Counted from the stretch's first letter, positions 22,497 to 33,913 are shown. The stretch: DNA of 64,000 bases from Heterodera schachtii (GCA_023374025.1 SIJG01000024.1:567602-631601); one strand, 5' to 3'. Notes: generated by a model from the sequence alone, not told the origin. Numbers and translations: made by a program.

Positions 22497-25400
22497 ATGT
22501 TACTGTCTGTCCTCGCCGTGTTCATCTTCTGTTGGTTCTGTTCCGTCTTTGTCCGTTGGCTTCGCATGCGCAGTCTTTCCGCCGGCATTTTTAGTGTGCC
22601 GGCACTGCCCTTCATCGGGCACATCCATTTATTGCCAAAGGATCGCTACGGTCAGAGAATACTGTACAAAAAATTAATAATTTTCCCCAAAAGGCGCCTT
22701 TTAAGGGCCCTTAATTAAGGGCGAATTAATTGTCCCTAATTAATTAATTCCGAAATATGCCTAAATCTATAACAGAATGGCCCAATTTTGTTATTGAACA
22801 CGCCAACCGCGCACTCCGAGACGGACACAAGCTCATCCGCTGGTCCATTTTCCACAGATTTTGCATTTGGGCGGTGGACGCGGAGAGCGCAAAGGCACGC
22901 GGGGGACAAAAGCGGAAAGCATTAAAACAGTGCCGAGATTTGCATGTGCTTTTCTCGGCATTTTAAAACTCGAAAATTTTCTCGTAAATTCGCATTTGCA
23001 AGTTGGTTCAAAAAAGAGTGGGGGTGATTCATTAGGCATAATTAGGGCATCCAAAGGCCGTAATTACTGCGTAATTCGTAATTAATTGCGCCAAATCTCA
23101 GGGACAGAAGCGGGGATGAGCTCGCCAGAGAATTCATTTTTAATGAATTTTAAACATTTTTAGGCATCGAATTTTGCCGCTTTTCATTTTTCCGAATTCG
23201 GCATCGGTCAATTTGGCACTTTCCGCCAGAATTTAAACATGATTATTTGCTTCTCTGTCGATTGTGCCAATTTTGCTTTTTTCTTAACGCAGGCGGTGCT
23301 TGAGAATTCGGTGGAGCTGCGCAAGGGCCGCGACTACGCCTTTTTTGGCCAATGGCTTGGCCAGGGACTGCTGCTGAGTGACGGGGACAAATGGCGCCGG
23401 CAGCGCCGAATGCTCACGCACACTTTCCACTTCACCATGTTGGAGCAGTACACGCATATATTCAACCGAAATGCCAAAGTGAAACCGTTTCGAGGGCGCG
23501 CATTTAATTTTTTAAATGTTTTTAATAGCAATAAAAATATTTTTAACAAAAAAATTTCCGTTTTAATGTCAATTGCTTTAGTAAATTAGAATATTTAAAG
23601 AAATATTTTTTGTTTTTTATTAATATTTATACAAAGCCTAAGACAAATGTCAAAAAATATTAATTAAAACCAAAAAGTTAAATTTTTGTCAGCATTTTTT
23701 TCAATAATTATTTTGGCATTTTTCTTAAATATTATTTATATATTCCAATTTTTTTAAATTTTGCAAAATTGGCAAAAAAAAACTAAAATGGCAATTAATT
23801 GCCTTAAATTAATAATATTTTAAATTTAGCTTTTGGTAAATCGTTTGTCTGAACATGCTGAAAGTACGTCTGCTTCTGCTGGCGATGCTCCTGAGCAGGA
23901 CATTGGTCCGTTGTTGATCAGATGTTCTTTGGACATTGTCGCGGGTTGGCCAAATAATTTAATTTTCATTTGAATGTTTTAATAATTGTCAGACACAATC
24001 AGAGCCTACAAAAAAAAAGTAACTTCCAATAATTTGTCAGAATTAAAGGGATTTTATTTTCATTTTTAGTGCTTAATCAGAAAATTTGAAAATTCTTTTT
24101 ATTTTCTTTGGACTATTTAAAATTTTAATTTATTTATGAGAAAACCAACGGCACATAATAATTCACTTAAATAGCGCATAAATACACAAAATAATATGCA
24201 ATCTCTTAAAAACATAAAGATGAGTGATATCAATAAACAGGGATAGATATGTCGACATGCCGATTTCCGATATTTTTGGGATCGGAAATCCGATTTTTGA
24301 TTGCCGAAATTTTTTCATGGCCTCGGCACATTCCCTGGTGTTAAATGAATATAAAAGGCGGTAAATGTTACAGCAACTCAGAACACTAATTACTTTCAAA
24401 AAGTCACAAATTTTTTTTTTTTGTTTATTGGCATTAAATGCCGTTCTTCAGCGAGTTTATTTAAAATTTACTACGATTTTCAGAGGCCATAATGGGCGTT
24501 CGGTTGGATGCCGACAACGCCAAATGCCGCGAATATGTGCAGTCGGTCAAAGAGTTCAACGACTTGGCACACATTTATTCGACCAGCGCACTATTCACGT
24601 TCATTCCGATCAGTTGGCATTTGTTTGGCCGTGCCAAAGAGACGAAAAATTGTGTGGTCAAGTTGAAGCAGTTCACCCGAGGGGTAGGAGAACAGGCGAA
24701 AATTGGCAAAAAAACACACAACATTTGTTATGACAAAATGCAAAAGAAATGATCAAAGAAATTGATCACTGATAAAGTTTGCGACAGCACAGAATCAGAT
24801 AAAACAGTTTGGAGAGAATTAACTGACAAATGAGTGAGTATCAAATTGATCGGATTAAAGAATAGTGATAAATCATAAACAAACTGATCGAATCATGCTG
24901 CTTATTTCCCAGGTGATTGAATAACGAATAATCAATCAAGTCAGTATGACAAGAATTATCAGCCGAGATGTATCAAAGTGATCGGAAGGAAATAAACAAT
25001 AGTGATAAAGTCATTAGACAAATTGATCAAATTGCTTTGTCAGTGTCTGATCAAATTCAAATCCTAAATAGAACTTAAGAAAAATGTTCAATTTGATGCC
25101 GCTGTGATTTTGCAGGTGATTGAAGAACGAATCAAAATCAGAGCATCAGAAAAGGGCCAAAGTGAAGAAGCCGAGGGCGACGGCAGAAGGGGAAAGGCAT
25201 TTTTGGACCTTTTGCTGGAGATGGAACACGCGCTGGACAGGGAGGAGCTGCGCGAGCAGGTGGACACGTTCATGTTCGAAGGTGGGCCCGGGAGGGGGGA
25301 GAAGGGCATTTGCCCGGCGCATCACCAACCACATTGGGGTTGATCCAATTCATCCATATCCAACTTATGCACAATGCAAGAAATGCCACGGCGCGGACCG

Positions 25401-25763
25401 CACATGGATGAGTTGGATATATGAATAAATTGGATATGGATGAATTGAGTTTGGATGAGGTTTGGCATGATTCCCCTTACATTTTGGCATATTTCTAATG
25501 GAGTGCCAATGTTTTAAACAAAATAGTAATGATTTAATTAAATTTTTGTGAAAATTTCGCAATTACCGTTTGCCTAATCAATAAAAATACTTTATTATTT
25601 GTCGAATTACTATAATTAATTTTTGGCCATGACACCTCCGCCCACGGGTTGATCTGGACACTGTGGTGTTTGGCCACCCACCCAAAGTGCCAACAACAGC
25701 TGCACGAAGAGATTGTCCAGCACTTTGGAGCGGCGACAGATCAAAATGTGAAAATGCCAATTA

Positions 25764-25797
<34 letters not shown>

Positions 25798-27078
25798 TAA
25801 TATATATTTTAAATCCAAAAGAATTTCATTTAAAAATTTTTAAATTTAAAATTGTAATTTTTATGGTTTTAAATAAAAAACACCTCTCTTTTTTCATTTA
25901 AATAATTGACATACTCCAAAAACCGAGAGGTTTTTTTAAAGATAATCTCGGGATTTGCTTTTGAGACTCAAAAAGGCTGAAACATCTCGAGTCGAGACCC
26001 ATTCGAGTCGAGACTGGGACTCTCGAAACAGTAATGCTACTAACTGTCTTCAGCTGAGCATGCGCGACGTGAACGAGTTGCAGTTGTTGGATCGCTGTGT
26101 GAAGGAGGCGCTGCGTCTGTTTCCGCCCGTGCCGGTGGTCGAACGCGACTTGGCCAACGACGTGCCAATCGGTGGACGAGTGGCGCCACGCGGCTCAATG
26201 GTTCTCGTGGCGCCGCTGATCATGCACCACAACGAGCAGGTGAATGAATGAATGATCAATTCCACTCCGATCAATTAGCCTGATCAGCTATTGATTTGTA
26301 TGTGTGTTGTTTCTGATCAGTGATGTAATTGTCTGATGAAAATGATCTGATCAGTGGCGATGAAAGACTTTTAGTTTTACCAATTACACCAATCACTTGT
26401 GAAATTATTGGTGATTGATCACTTCGACAAACTGATGTTAACTTGGTGGTTTGGTCTAATGAATTTTGATCAGTTCTCATGGTTGAAAAGGCTTCACTTC
26501 TCGTTGGCTTAACTGATGGATCGAGCGAATTTATGTGTCTCCTGAGTCTAATCCAATTCCCCCCCCCCTCCCATTTATCAAAAAGCTTTTACAAACATTG
26601 ATCAAAAATTTTATTAAAAATCTGGAATCCCTTTTTTAGGACCCGGATTTTCTTTACCCGGAAAATCGGACCAATGAATTTCTAAAAATGAATCTGGTAC
26701 TCGTAAATATCTAACATTTAATTGTAATTTCAACAGGTGTATCCTCGCCACTGGGAGTTCAATCCTGATCACTTTTTGCCGGAAGTGATCGCCGCACGGA
26801 ATCCCTTCGATTACATTCCCTTCAGCGCTGGCCCACGCAATTGTATTGGTACGAAGGAACGAATTCTTACGAAATTCTTACATTTTCTAAATTTAAATGC
26901 CAATTTTTGCTTTTTTTCAGGCAAACGCTTCGCTCTTTTGGAAGTGAAAATTTTATTGGTCCATATTTTGTGGCACTTTCGCCTCTCCACCGATGTTCCG
27001 TTTGGCCACAATCGGCCAGCAATGGAGGCCATTCTCCGGCCCGAGCTCGGCCTGCCCGTCCGAATACATAAAATTTAA
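22497..27078 (+). CDS. CYP4: cytochrome P450, CYP4 family
   Basis: Membrane-anchored mono-oxygenase; CYP4 enzymes typically omega-hydroxylate fatty acids or related lipids in the ER. Ten exons join to 505 residues, the usual CYP4 length: 22497-22650, 22776-22894, 23293-23478, 23830-23944, 24484-24683, 25116-25281, 25626-25747, 26054-26239, 26737-26848 and 26921-27078. Visible marks are the N-terminal anchor ([15 protein letters not shown]), the C-helix [17 protein letters not shown], the I-helix [10 protein letters not shown] and the K-helix KEALR. The FNPDHFLPE block and the haem loop [17 protein letters not shown] follow, with the ligand Cys. The second intron has a GC donor (AAAG|GCACGC, 22895). 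The sixth intron appears to end in TG rather than AG (25624-25625), so correct splicing of the I-helix exon is in doubt. TGATCA-rich DNA fills the introns at 24750-25080 and 26250-26480. Confidence 0.9.
25765..25800 (+). repeat. (AAT)n microsatellite
   Basis: About eleven AAT/ATA triplets in the seventh P450 intron, followed by AT-rich sequence. Confidence 0.85.
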
Positions 27079-27324
27079 TTTTTCATTTTTGTAAATTATT
27101 AAATGGATTAAAATTGTATTTGCACATTTATGAATAGGGATTCGTTTTTAGGCAAATGCCTAACATTTATGCCACAGATGGTAATACTGGAGATTGGTGT
27201 CCCAGTAAAAAATAATTTAGAATTTTTTCTTTTTTGAAAGTCGTTAAAGCATATTTGTGGGCGTTTTCTGGGCCGCTGATCACGAAACTGACATTAATTT
27301 TGACTAATTTCAAATCCCTGACTC

Positions 27325-28715
27325 GAACTCGAACAAAAGTCGAAATTCACTCACAACTAAAATGGGTTTTGAATTTTCGACTTTTTATCCGAATTCGGGT
27401 ACCGGGAACCGGAATTGGCCAAAACTAAGGTCATATTCGTGGTCATCGACTCTGAAAACCCCAAAATACATATTTTCAAGTTTTCCTTACATGTAAAATT
27501 CATTAAAAATCTTGTTACATGATGAAAAATCATAGAAAATCAATGATTTTGTAAAACCCGAGCAAAAAATAATTTTTAGCTTAGTTTCAGGCTTCTAGGA
27601 TCAATTTTATAATGCCTAGTTTGGTTTATTTGTGCTTAATGACTTGGCGTCTATTTTTGTGCCTTTTTAGTTGTATAATTCACGATTTTTTATGTTTAAA
27701 AAACGAATCCCTAATTGAGAATTTTATACGGACCAAAAATTTAAACACCTAATGAATCCAATTTATCGTAGCTTTTTTTCTTACCATATTTATTGGAACG
27801 AAATCGACAGTAAATTTATCGCTACAGTATGCGTCAACAAATACAATATGTACAACCAATACGCATATAAATAAATGTACAACAGCACAGACAGAGACAA
27901 TGCAATGATTATTCCACAATGCACATTGAATAATCATAAAAACAAGCATTATCTTGATCATTTATATATCATATCATTATCATCCATCCATCATTTGCCT
28001 GCTGATTATGGGCGGCACTTTCTGTCATTTGCCTTCACGGACCGACACGGCTTTCTTCGGCTCGGCTTATTGAACTGTTGGCGATGAATGAAGCGGACTT
28101 CTGCTGCTGCTTGGTCTTCTTGTACGCACGGAAGATGATGGAGTAGAACCATGTGTGCAACACGGTGAAGATAAAAATTTCGAAAAGAAAGGCGATGAAG
28201 AGATGGAGCACTTAATGATAAGGTTTTAATAGTAAAAATTGCAACAATAAGCTAAATACCAAAAGAGAAGAACAGATCAGATGATCCCACAATAATGAGA
28301 TACAACAGCAGAGCAATGAACAGTAAGTGAAGGACCAGAACAACGGGCTTAAATCAAAGAAATTAAAAGTTTATGACAAATTTTAAGCCCACCATAATGA
28401 ACAAATACGGAAGGAACAGTGACGGATTGCGCTCTCTCTGGGCAAAAATGACGACCAAATAGGCGATGGAGGCAGCCAAGCACAGCTTAATTTAAGGGAC
28501 ATCAAATGCATTTTTAAATTAAAAGTGATCATTTTTCACTTACGTAGCCGTAAATGGCGAAAACAAAGCAATAATTGTAGTAGTTGCCGCATTTTTCTTT
28601 GATAGTCAATGTATCATTCGCTTCGATGAGTAGGAAGAAAAAGCCGATCAACGCGACCACAGGGATTGCCTTAATCAAGGAAAAGCCTAATAAAAATTGA
28701 TGGAACATTAAACAC
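27325..28715. repeat. left copy of a 1391-bp direct repeat
   Basis: Identical as far as I could compare with 32523-33913 (constant offset 5198). The two copies flank the LINE at 28716-32522. The repeat holds the 3' flank and last four exons of the membrane-protein gene found intact at 33233-34663. Confidence 0.9.
28035..28715 (-). pseudogene. 3' fragment of the eight-helix membrane-protein gene
   Basis: Carries copies of exons 6-9 (28544-28669, 28393-28485, 28260-28347 and 28035-28210) with intact splice sites and stop, but no exons 1-5. The LINE replaces everything upstream, starting at the first base of intron 5. It would encode only the second four-helix unit and is presumably non-functional. 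Confidence 0.8.
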
Positions 28716-28772
28716 GAAGATTAGCATGGCCCCTGCGCAAGGATGACACGCAAATTCGTGAAGCGTTCCAAA
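28716..28772 (+). pseudogene. 3' part of U6 snRNA
   Basis: Begins GAAGATTAGCATGGCCCCTG and ends GAAGCGTTCCAAA followed by a T run, the very conserved U6 3' half; the C. elegans-type ending TTCCAAATTTTT is seen. The first roughly 45 nt, including the ACAGAG box, are absent. It is fused directly to the LINE 5' end. Confidence 0.92.
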
Positions 28773-28807
28773 TTTTTTTTTTTGGTTTAATTACCCAAGT
28801 TTGAGAT

Positions 28808-29539
28808 ATGCAAAATCTAAATTCAATTTCCCGCCGCAGACCCTCCGTCACTACCCCCCAAATTAACTCCAAAAAACAGCGAATTGTGCACCAATTGGAC
28901 AATGCCGCCTCAGCTATCGAACAATTCCACATGGAACATCTCACTGATGCGCCTCAATGGGCGTCCGCAATGTTGGGACTGGTGAACCAAATGGTCGGAA
29001 TGTGCCGCGAGCTGGTCACCATGGTACGCGAACAAGACGGAGAAAGAAACCCGAACATGGTCTTCGACGAGGAACGGCGACAGCACAGCGTGGTCATCGC
29101 GCAGTTACCAGAAAGCAACAGCCCAACGCCAACGCAACGTGCAACCGAGGACTTGGCTAATGTCAAAGAACTGATGGACCATTGTGAAGTTGAATGCCTG
29201 CCAACGCAAGTGTACAGAATGGGCAAAAAACAAGCTGATGGACGTCCAAGGTTGCTCAAAGTTGAACTCCCCACAAAATTCCATACCAATTTGTTTTTGC
29301 GCAACAAAAACAAAATCAAAAATTTCAACAAATTCTCTAAAGTTTTGTTGCGCCCCTCCCTGTCGAAAAGTGATCTCATTGACCGTGCCCGACTCATTTC
29401 CCTGTGTAAATCTCAACGTGAAAATGACCCGTCCTGTGATTATATTGTCTATGCTGGGCATGTGCTTGCCCGTAATGATATTCCCTCTTTTAAATCTGAC
29501 CCCAATTTTAAATGTATTTGTCATAACAAATCTTTTTGA
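28808..29539 (+). CDS. LINE ORF1 (nucleic-acid-binding protein)
   Basis: A 243-residue protein with a helical, Gln/Met-rich central region (about residues 30-80) likely to form a coiled coil. A basic C-terminal half follows, with the block DRARLISL then DPSCDYIVYAGHVLARNDIP. That block is typical of ORF1 proteins of nematode LINEs as I recall them. It would coat the element RNA. It ends in TGA at 29537, and the same frame stays open afterwards into ORF2. Confidence 0.75.
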   Translation: MQNLNSISRRRPSVTTPQINSKKQRIVHQLDNAASAIEQFHMEHLTDAPQWASAMLGLVNQMVGMCRELVTMVREQDGERNPNMVFDEERRQHSVVIAQLPESNSPTPTQRATEDLANVKELMDHCEVECLPTQVYRMGKKQADGRPRLLKVELPTKFHTNLFLRNKNKIKNFNKFSKVLLRPSLSKSDLIDRARLISLCKSQRENDPSCDYIVYAGHVLARNDIPSFKSDPNFKCICHNKSF

Positions 29540-32452
29540 TGTGTTTCGGGTGACCACTCACGAGGCAATAACCTTAATTTAGCTCTTTTACAAACTAAAT
29601 ATAGAAAATTTGAACACCCCATAGAAAATTCGAAAACGTTACTAAATAAAAAACAAAACTTTTTATACTCAACATTTATCAATATGCGATCCCTAAATAA
29701 TAAGCTTAATGAATTTACTGCGATTATAGCCCTAAAAGATTTTGAATTAGTTTTTGTAACTGAAACGTGGGCAAAAGAAAAAATACCTTTCCAACCATTT
29801 ATTACTAACAATTACAAAATATATGAAGCTAGCAGAAGCGAAAAAAATGGTGGTGGAGTAATGATTTTGACAAAAACGAGCGTAAATTCTTTTTCTGTTT
29901 TATCCTGCTCTAAATTCAATTGTGAAATCCAAATTATTCAGATAAATGGAGCAAAAAAATTAAGAATAGCATTACTTTACAGACCACCGAACACTTCTGC
30001 TAATTTCACAAAAAAGATTCTGAACCTCATTGGTAACTATTTTGAAGAAAATTTTATATTAATGGGAGACTTTAACCTAAATGCAAAGGACATAACTTGG
30101 ACCAGTGGAACGCCTTATGCTAAGTCGGAAAAAGGAAATATTTTTTGTGAATTTTTTAATAAGTATGGCTTATTCCTTATGACTAATGGACCCACTCGTG
30201 GTAGTGCCTGGCTTGATCTGATTCTCTCTTCTAAACCTGATTTTGTTAATAATGTTTTAATTGAGGACATTTTTAGTTCTGATCATCTTTCCACTAATTT
30301 TTCATTGTCTTTTCCTCAGAATAAGAGTAAGGCAAATACATTTACAGTACGCAATTATAATTCTACAAAACTTAATCTACTAAATTTAAACTTATCTTCA
30401 ATTTTACCCTACAAATTACTACAAAAATTTACCATTGAAGATAAGTTTAATCATTTTTACCTTCTTTTTAGAGAATATGTAGAATTATACTTGCCTAAAA
30501 TCACTGTCGGTCAAAAATCCAGAAAGCCTAACTACCCATTGAGTCTTAAACTGTCAATTAAGGAAAAAGCCAGACTTTATAAACTACAAAAAATAAACCG
30601 TGATAAATATAGGCATTTGTATGATAGCATTTCATTACATATAAAAATTCAAATAAATAACTTTGTTACTAAAAATGAAAATAATTTTCTGAATAAAGGA
30701 AAAAATGCTATCTACAAATATATAAATAAATTTACAAAAAATTTTGAACAAATCCACTCTCTTAGTTACGAGAACCAAATTATTTTTGATGATTATTTAA
30801 AAGCAGAAACTTTTGCAAAAATTTTCCAAGAATCCTTTTCAAATTCAGATGTTCCACAAATTAGCAGTTGTCCTCCCAATCCCAATGGACCATCTATTTC
30901 TGATGTTGAATTTAATGCCGATGAAATTTCTAAAATTTTAAAAAATTTACCGAATCGAGAATCCACATCCCCCGATGAAATTTCCTTTAAAATTTTACGT
31001 AATTGCCACCTTACTCTTTCTCCTGTAATTTCCGAACTTTTCAGAATATCAATGGACACAGGCAAAATTCCTGAAATTTGGAAAAATTCTATTGTTATAC
31101 CTCTCTTTAAAAAAGGTGACCGAAATGATCCACATAATTACAGACCCATTTCTCTTACTTGCTGTCTATGTAGAGTTATGGAAAAAATAATTGCAAAAAG
31201 CATTTATAACTTCCTTCATCTGAATAATTTAATATCCGAACATCAGTTCGGTTTTGTTAAACACCGATCTACTAATACTCAACTAATTACAGTATTAGAA
31301 GATTGGTACGACAGCATATACGGTAAGAAAAATATTGACTGTATCTATGTGGACTTTCGGAAAGCTTTTGATTCCCTTCCTATTAATATGTTAATAAATA
31401 AACTTCATAACATTGGCATTAAGGGAAAACTGCTAAGTTGGTTATCTGAATTTTTAAAGGATAGATTTTACAGAGTTAAAATTAACAACAAATTTTCTAA
31501 TTTATATTCGATTCAGTCTGGTGTTCCACAGGGTTCTGTTCTTGGCCCTCTGTTATTTTTAATATACATTAATGACCTCCCGCAGGTAATCCCTCCGGGA
31601 GTTAGCATCAAGCTTTTTGCTGATGATGTCAAAATTTATGTTTCTTACAAAACTCGTGATGAAAGAAGCAAATTAAATGTTGCTTTAGACAATATTGGAA
31701 AATGGGCTAATGCATTTGGTTTAAACATCTCCCAAAATAAAACATTTATATTATTTCTCGGCAAAAATAATTCAAAACAACAATATAAATTATTCAACAA
31801 TATTATTAATGAGGTTGAATCTATTAGTGATTTAGGCATTTTAATTGATAATAAATTAAGATTTTCAAATCATTATACTAAAATTATTAAAGCTGCTTAT
31901 TTAAGGATTCGCAATATTGCCAAAATTTTAAAAACCCGCTCTATACGTATTTGGACCAAAATATTCAAGACATACATTCGTCCTCTTTTAGAATATGCGC
32001 CCGAAATTTGGAATCCGACATACAAAAAAGATATAAATAAATTGGAAAGATGCCAAAAATATTTTACAAAAATTGCTTTATTTAAATGTAGGCTTCCGTA
32101 TATACCTTACGAACAAAGACTTGATTTATTCAAACTTCAAACTTTAGAAGAAAGGAGAAAAACAATTGATTTAGTTCAGGCATTCAAAATCATCAATGGT
32201 CTTACTCATCTTAAAAAAGACATATTTCCCCAATTTTCTGGTCACATCCCTTACAATCTTAGACGTAAAGTTGTGTTAAAACCACAATCCAGTAAAACTT
32301 CAAATTCTTATATCAACAGAACGGCCTTAATATGGTCTAAACTCAACAAAGATATAACAGATGCTCCATCTGTTGACAGTTTCAAAAAACGAATAAATAA
32401 ATGGATTGAGTTAAACAAAAATTTAGTCTGTAAAAGAGCTCCTTGGACTTGA
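29540..32452 (+). CDS. LINE ORF2: AP endonuclease and reverse transcriptase
   Basis: Counting from the first ATG (29684) it is 922 residues; the frame is open from 29540. The endonuclease shows ETWAKE, GGGVMILTK, LMGDFNLNA (about residue 125) and SDHLSTNFSL (about 199). Reverse-transcriptase blocks include YVDFRKAFDSL (about 555), SGVPQGSVLGPLLFLIYIND and the catalytic FADDVKIY (about 644). The C-terminal part ends with a DAPSVDSFKKRINKW-like block common in CR1/Jockey elements. No stops or shifts are seen, so this copy could be active or recent. Confidence 0.92.
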   Translation, partial: CVSGDHSRGNNLNLALLQTKYRKFEHPIENSKTLLNKKQNFLYSTFINMRSLNNKLNEFTAIIALKDFELVFVTETWAKEKIPFQPFITNNYKIYEASRSEKNGGGVMILTKTSVNSFSVLSCSKFNCEIQIIQINGAKKLRIALLYRPPNTSANFTKKILNLIGNYFEENFILMGDFNLNAKDITWTSGTPYAKSEKGNIFCEFFNKYGLFLMTNGPTRGSAWLDLILSSKPDFVNNVLIEDIFSSDHLSTNFSLSFPQNKSKANTFTVRNYNSTKLNLLNLNLSSILPYKLLQKFTIEDKFNHFYLLFREYVELYLPKITVGQKSRKPNYPLSLKLSIKEKARLYKLQKINRDKYRHLYDSISLHIKIQINNFVTKNENNFLNKGKNAIYKYINKFTKNFEQIHSLSYENQIIFDDYLKAETFAKIFQESFSNSDVPQISSCPPNPNGPSISDVEFNADEISKILKNLPNRESTSPDEISFKILRNCHLTLSPVISELFRISMDTGKIPEIWKNSIVIPLFKKGDRNDPHNYRPISLTCCLCRVMEKIIAKSIYNFLHLNNLISEHQFGFVKHRSTNTQLITVLEDWYDSIYGKKNIDCIYVDFRKAFDSLPINMLINKLHNIGIKGKLLSWLSEFLKDRFYRVKINNKFSNLYSIQSGVPQGSVLGPLLFLIYINDLPQVIPPGVSIKLFADDVKIYVSYKTRDERSKLNVALDNIGKWANAFGLNISQNKTFILFLGKNNSKQQYKLFNNIINEVESISDLGILIDNKLRFSNHYTKIIKAAYLRIRNIAKILKTRSIRIWTKIFKTYIRPLLEYAPEIWNPTYKKDINKLERCQKYFTKIALFKCRLPYIPYEQRLDLFKLQTLEERRKTIDLVQAFKIINGLTHLKKDIFPQFSGHIPYNLRRKVVLKPQSSKTSNSYINRTALIWSKLNKDITDAPSVDSFKKRINKWIELNKNLVCKRAPWT

Positions 32453-32522
32453 TATTACTTTACTAAAATCTAACGTGTAAGTGGTCACCCCTTCGTTGGA
32501 TATTTTTTATTTCTTCTGAATA

Positions 32523-33913
32523 GAACTCGAACAAAAGTCGAAATTCACTCACAACTAAAATGGGTTTTGAATTTTCGACTTTTTATCCGAATTCGGGTAC
32601 CGGGAACCGGAATTGGCCAAAACTAAGGTCATATTCGTGGTCATCGACTCTGAAAACCCCAAAATACATATTTTCAAGTTTTCCTTACATGTAAAATTCA
32701 TTAAAAATCTTGTTACATGATGAAAAATCATAGAAAATCAATGATTTTGTAAAACCCGAGCAAAAAATAATTTTTAGCTTAGTTTCAGGCTTCTAGGATC
32801 AATTTTATAATGCCTAGTTTGGTTTATTTGTGCTTAATGACTTGGCGTCTATTTTTGTGCCTTTTTAGTTGTATAATTCACGATTTTTTATGTTTAAAAA
32901 ACGAATCCCTAATTGAGAATTTTATACGGACCAAAAATTTAAACACCTAATGAATCCAATTTATCGTAGCTTTTTTTCTTACCATATTTATTGGAACGAA
33001 ATCGACAGTAAATTTATCGCTACAGTATGCGTCAACAAATACAATATGTACAACCAATACGCATATAAATAAATGTACAACAGCACAGACAGAGACAATG
33101 CAATGATTATTCCACAATGCACATTGAATAATCATAAAAACAAGCATTATCTTGATCATTTATATATCATATCATTATCATCCATCCATCATTTGCCTGC
33201 TGATTATGGGCGGCACTTTCTGTCATTTGCCTTCACGGACCGACACGGCTTTCTTCGGCTCGGCTTATTGAACTGTTGGCGATGAATGAAGCGGACTTCT
33301 GCTGCTGCTTGGTCTTCTTGTACGCACGGAAGATGATGGAGTAGAACCATGTGTGCAACACGGTGAAGATAAAAATTTCGAAAAGAAAGGCGATGAAGAG
33401 ATGGAGCACTTAATGATAAGGTTTTAATAGTAAAAATTGCAACAATAAGCTAAATACCAAAAGAGAAGAACAGATCAGATGATCCCACAATAATGAGATA
33501 CAACAGCAGAGCAATGAACAGTAAGTGAAGGACCAGAACAACGGGCTTAAATCAAAGAAATTAAAAGTTTATGACAAATTTTAAGCCCACCATAATGAAC
33601 AAATACGGAAGGAACAGTGACGGATTGCGCTCTCTCTGGGCAAAAATGACGACCAAATAGGCGATGGAGGCAGCCAAGCACAGCTTAATTTAAGGGACAT
33701 CAAATGCATTTTTAAATTAAAAGTGATCATTTTTCACTTACGTAGCCGTAAATGGCGAAAACAAAGCAATAATTGTAGTAGTTGCCGCATTTTTCTTTGA
33801 TAGTCAATGTATCATTCGCTTCGATGAGTAGGAAGAAAAAGCCGATCAACGCGACCACAGGGATTGCCTTAATCAAGGAAAAGCCTAATAAAAATTGATG
33901 GAACATTAAACAC
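32523..33913. repeat. right copy of the 1391-bp direct repeat
   Basis: Matches 27325-28715. Here the sequence continues past the repeat end into exon 5 of the intact gene (33914 onward), so this is the ancestral context. Confidence 0.9.

Larger units (their letters stand above)
28716..32522 (+). mobile_element. non-LTR retrotransposon (LINE), U6 chimera
   Basis: Contains the U6 fragment, a very short leader, ORF1 (28808-29539), ORF2 (29684-32452, endonuclease plus reverse transcriptase) and a 70-bp 3' end without a poly(A) tail. There is no RNase H domain. The overall plan and the C-terminal ORF2 block fit the CR1/Jockey group. It is inserted between the 1391-bp direct repeats. Confidence 0.9.

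Noticed and set aside
26640..26700. An extra P450 exon starting [14 protein letters not shown]
   Set aside because: The preceding exon ends in phase 0 and joins directly to [13 protein letters not shown], which gives the family spacing and a 505-residue protein.
27749..28087. Short frames repeated identically at 32947-33285
   Set aside because: They repeat only because they lie in the 1391-bp direct repeat. They overlap the 3' flank and last exon of the membrane gene on other frames.
27325..33913. The 1391-bp repeats as LTRs of a retrovirus-like element
   Set aside because: The interior is a LINE (AP endonuclease plus RT, no protease, RNase H or integrase). The repeats contain host exons and lack TG...CA ends.
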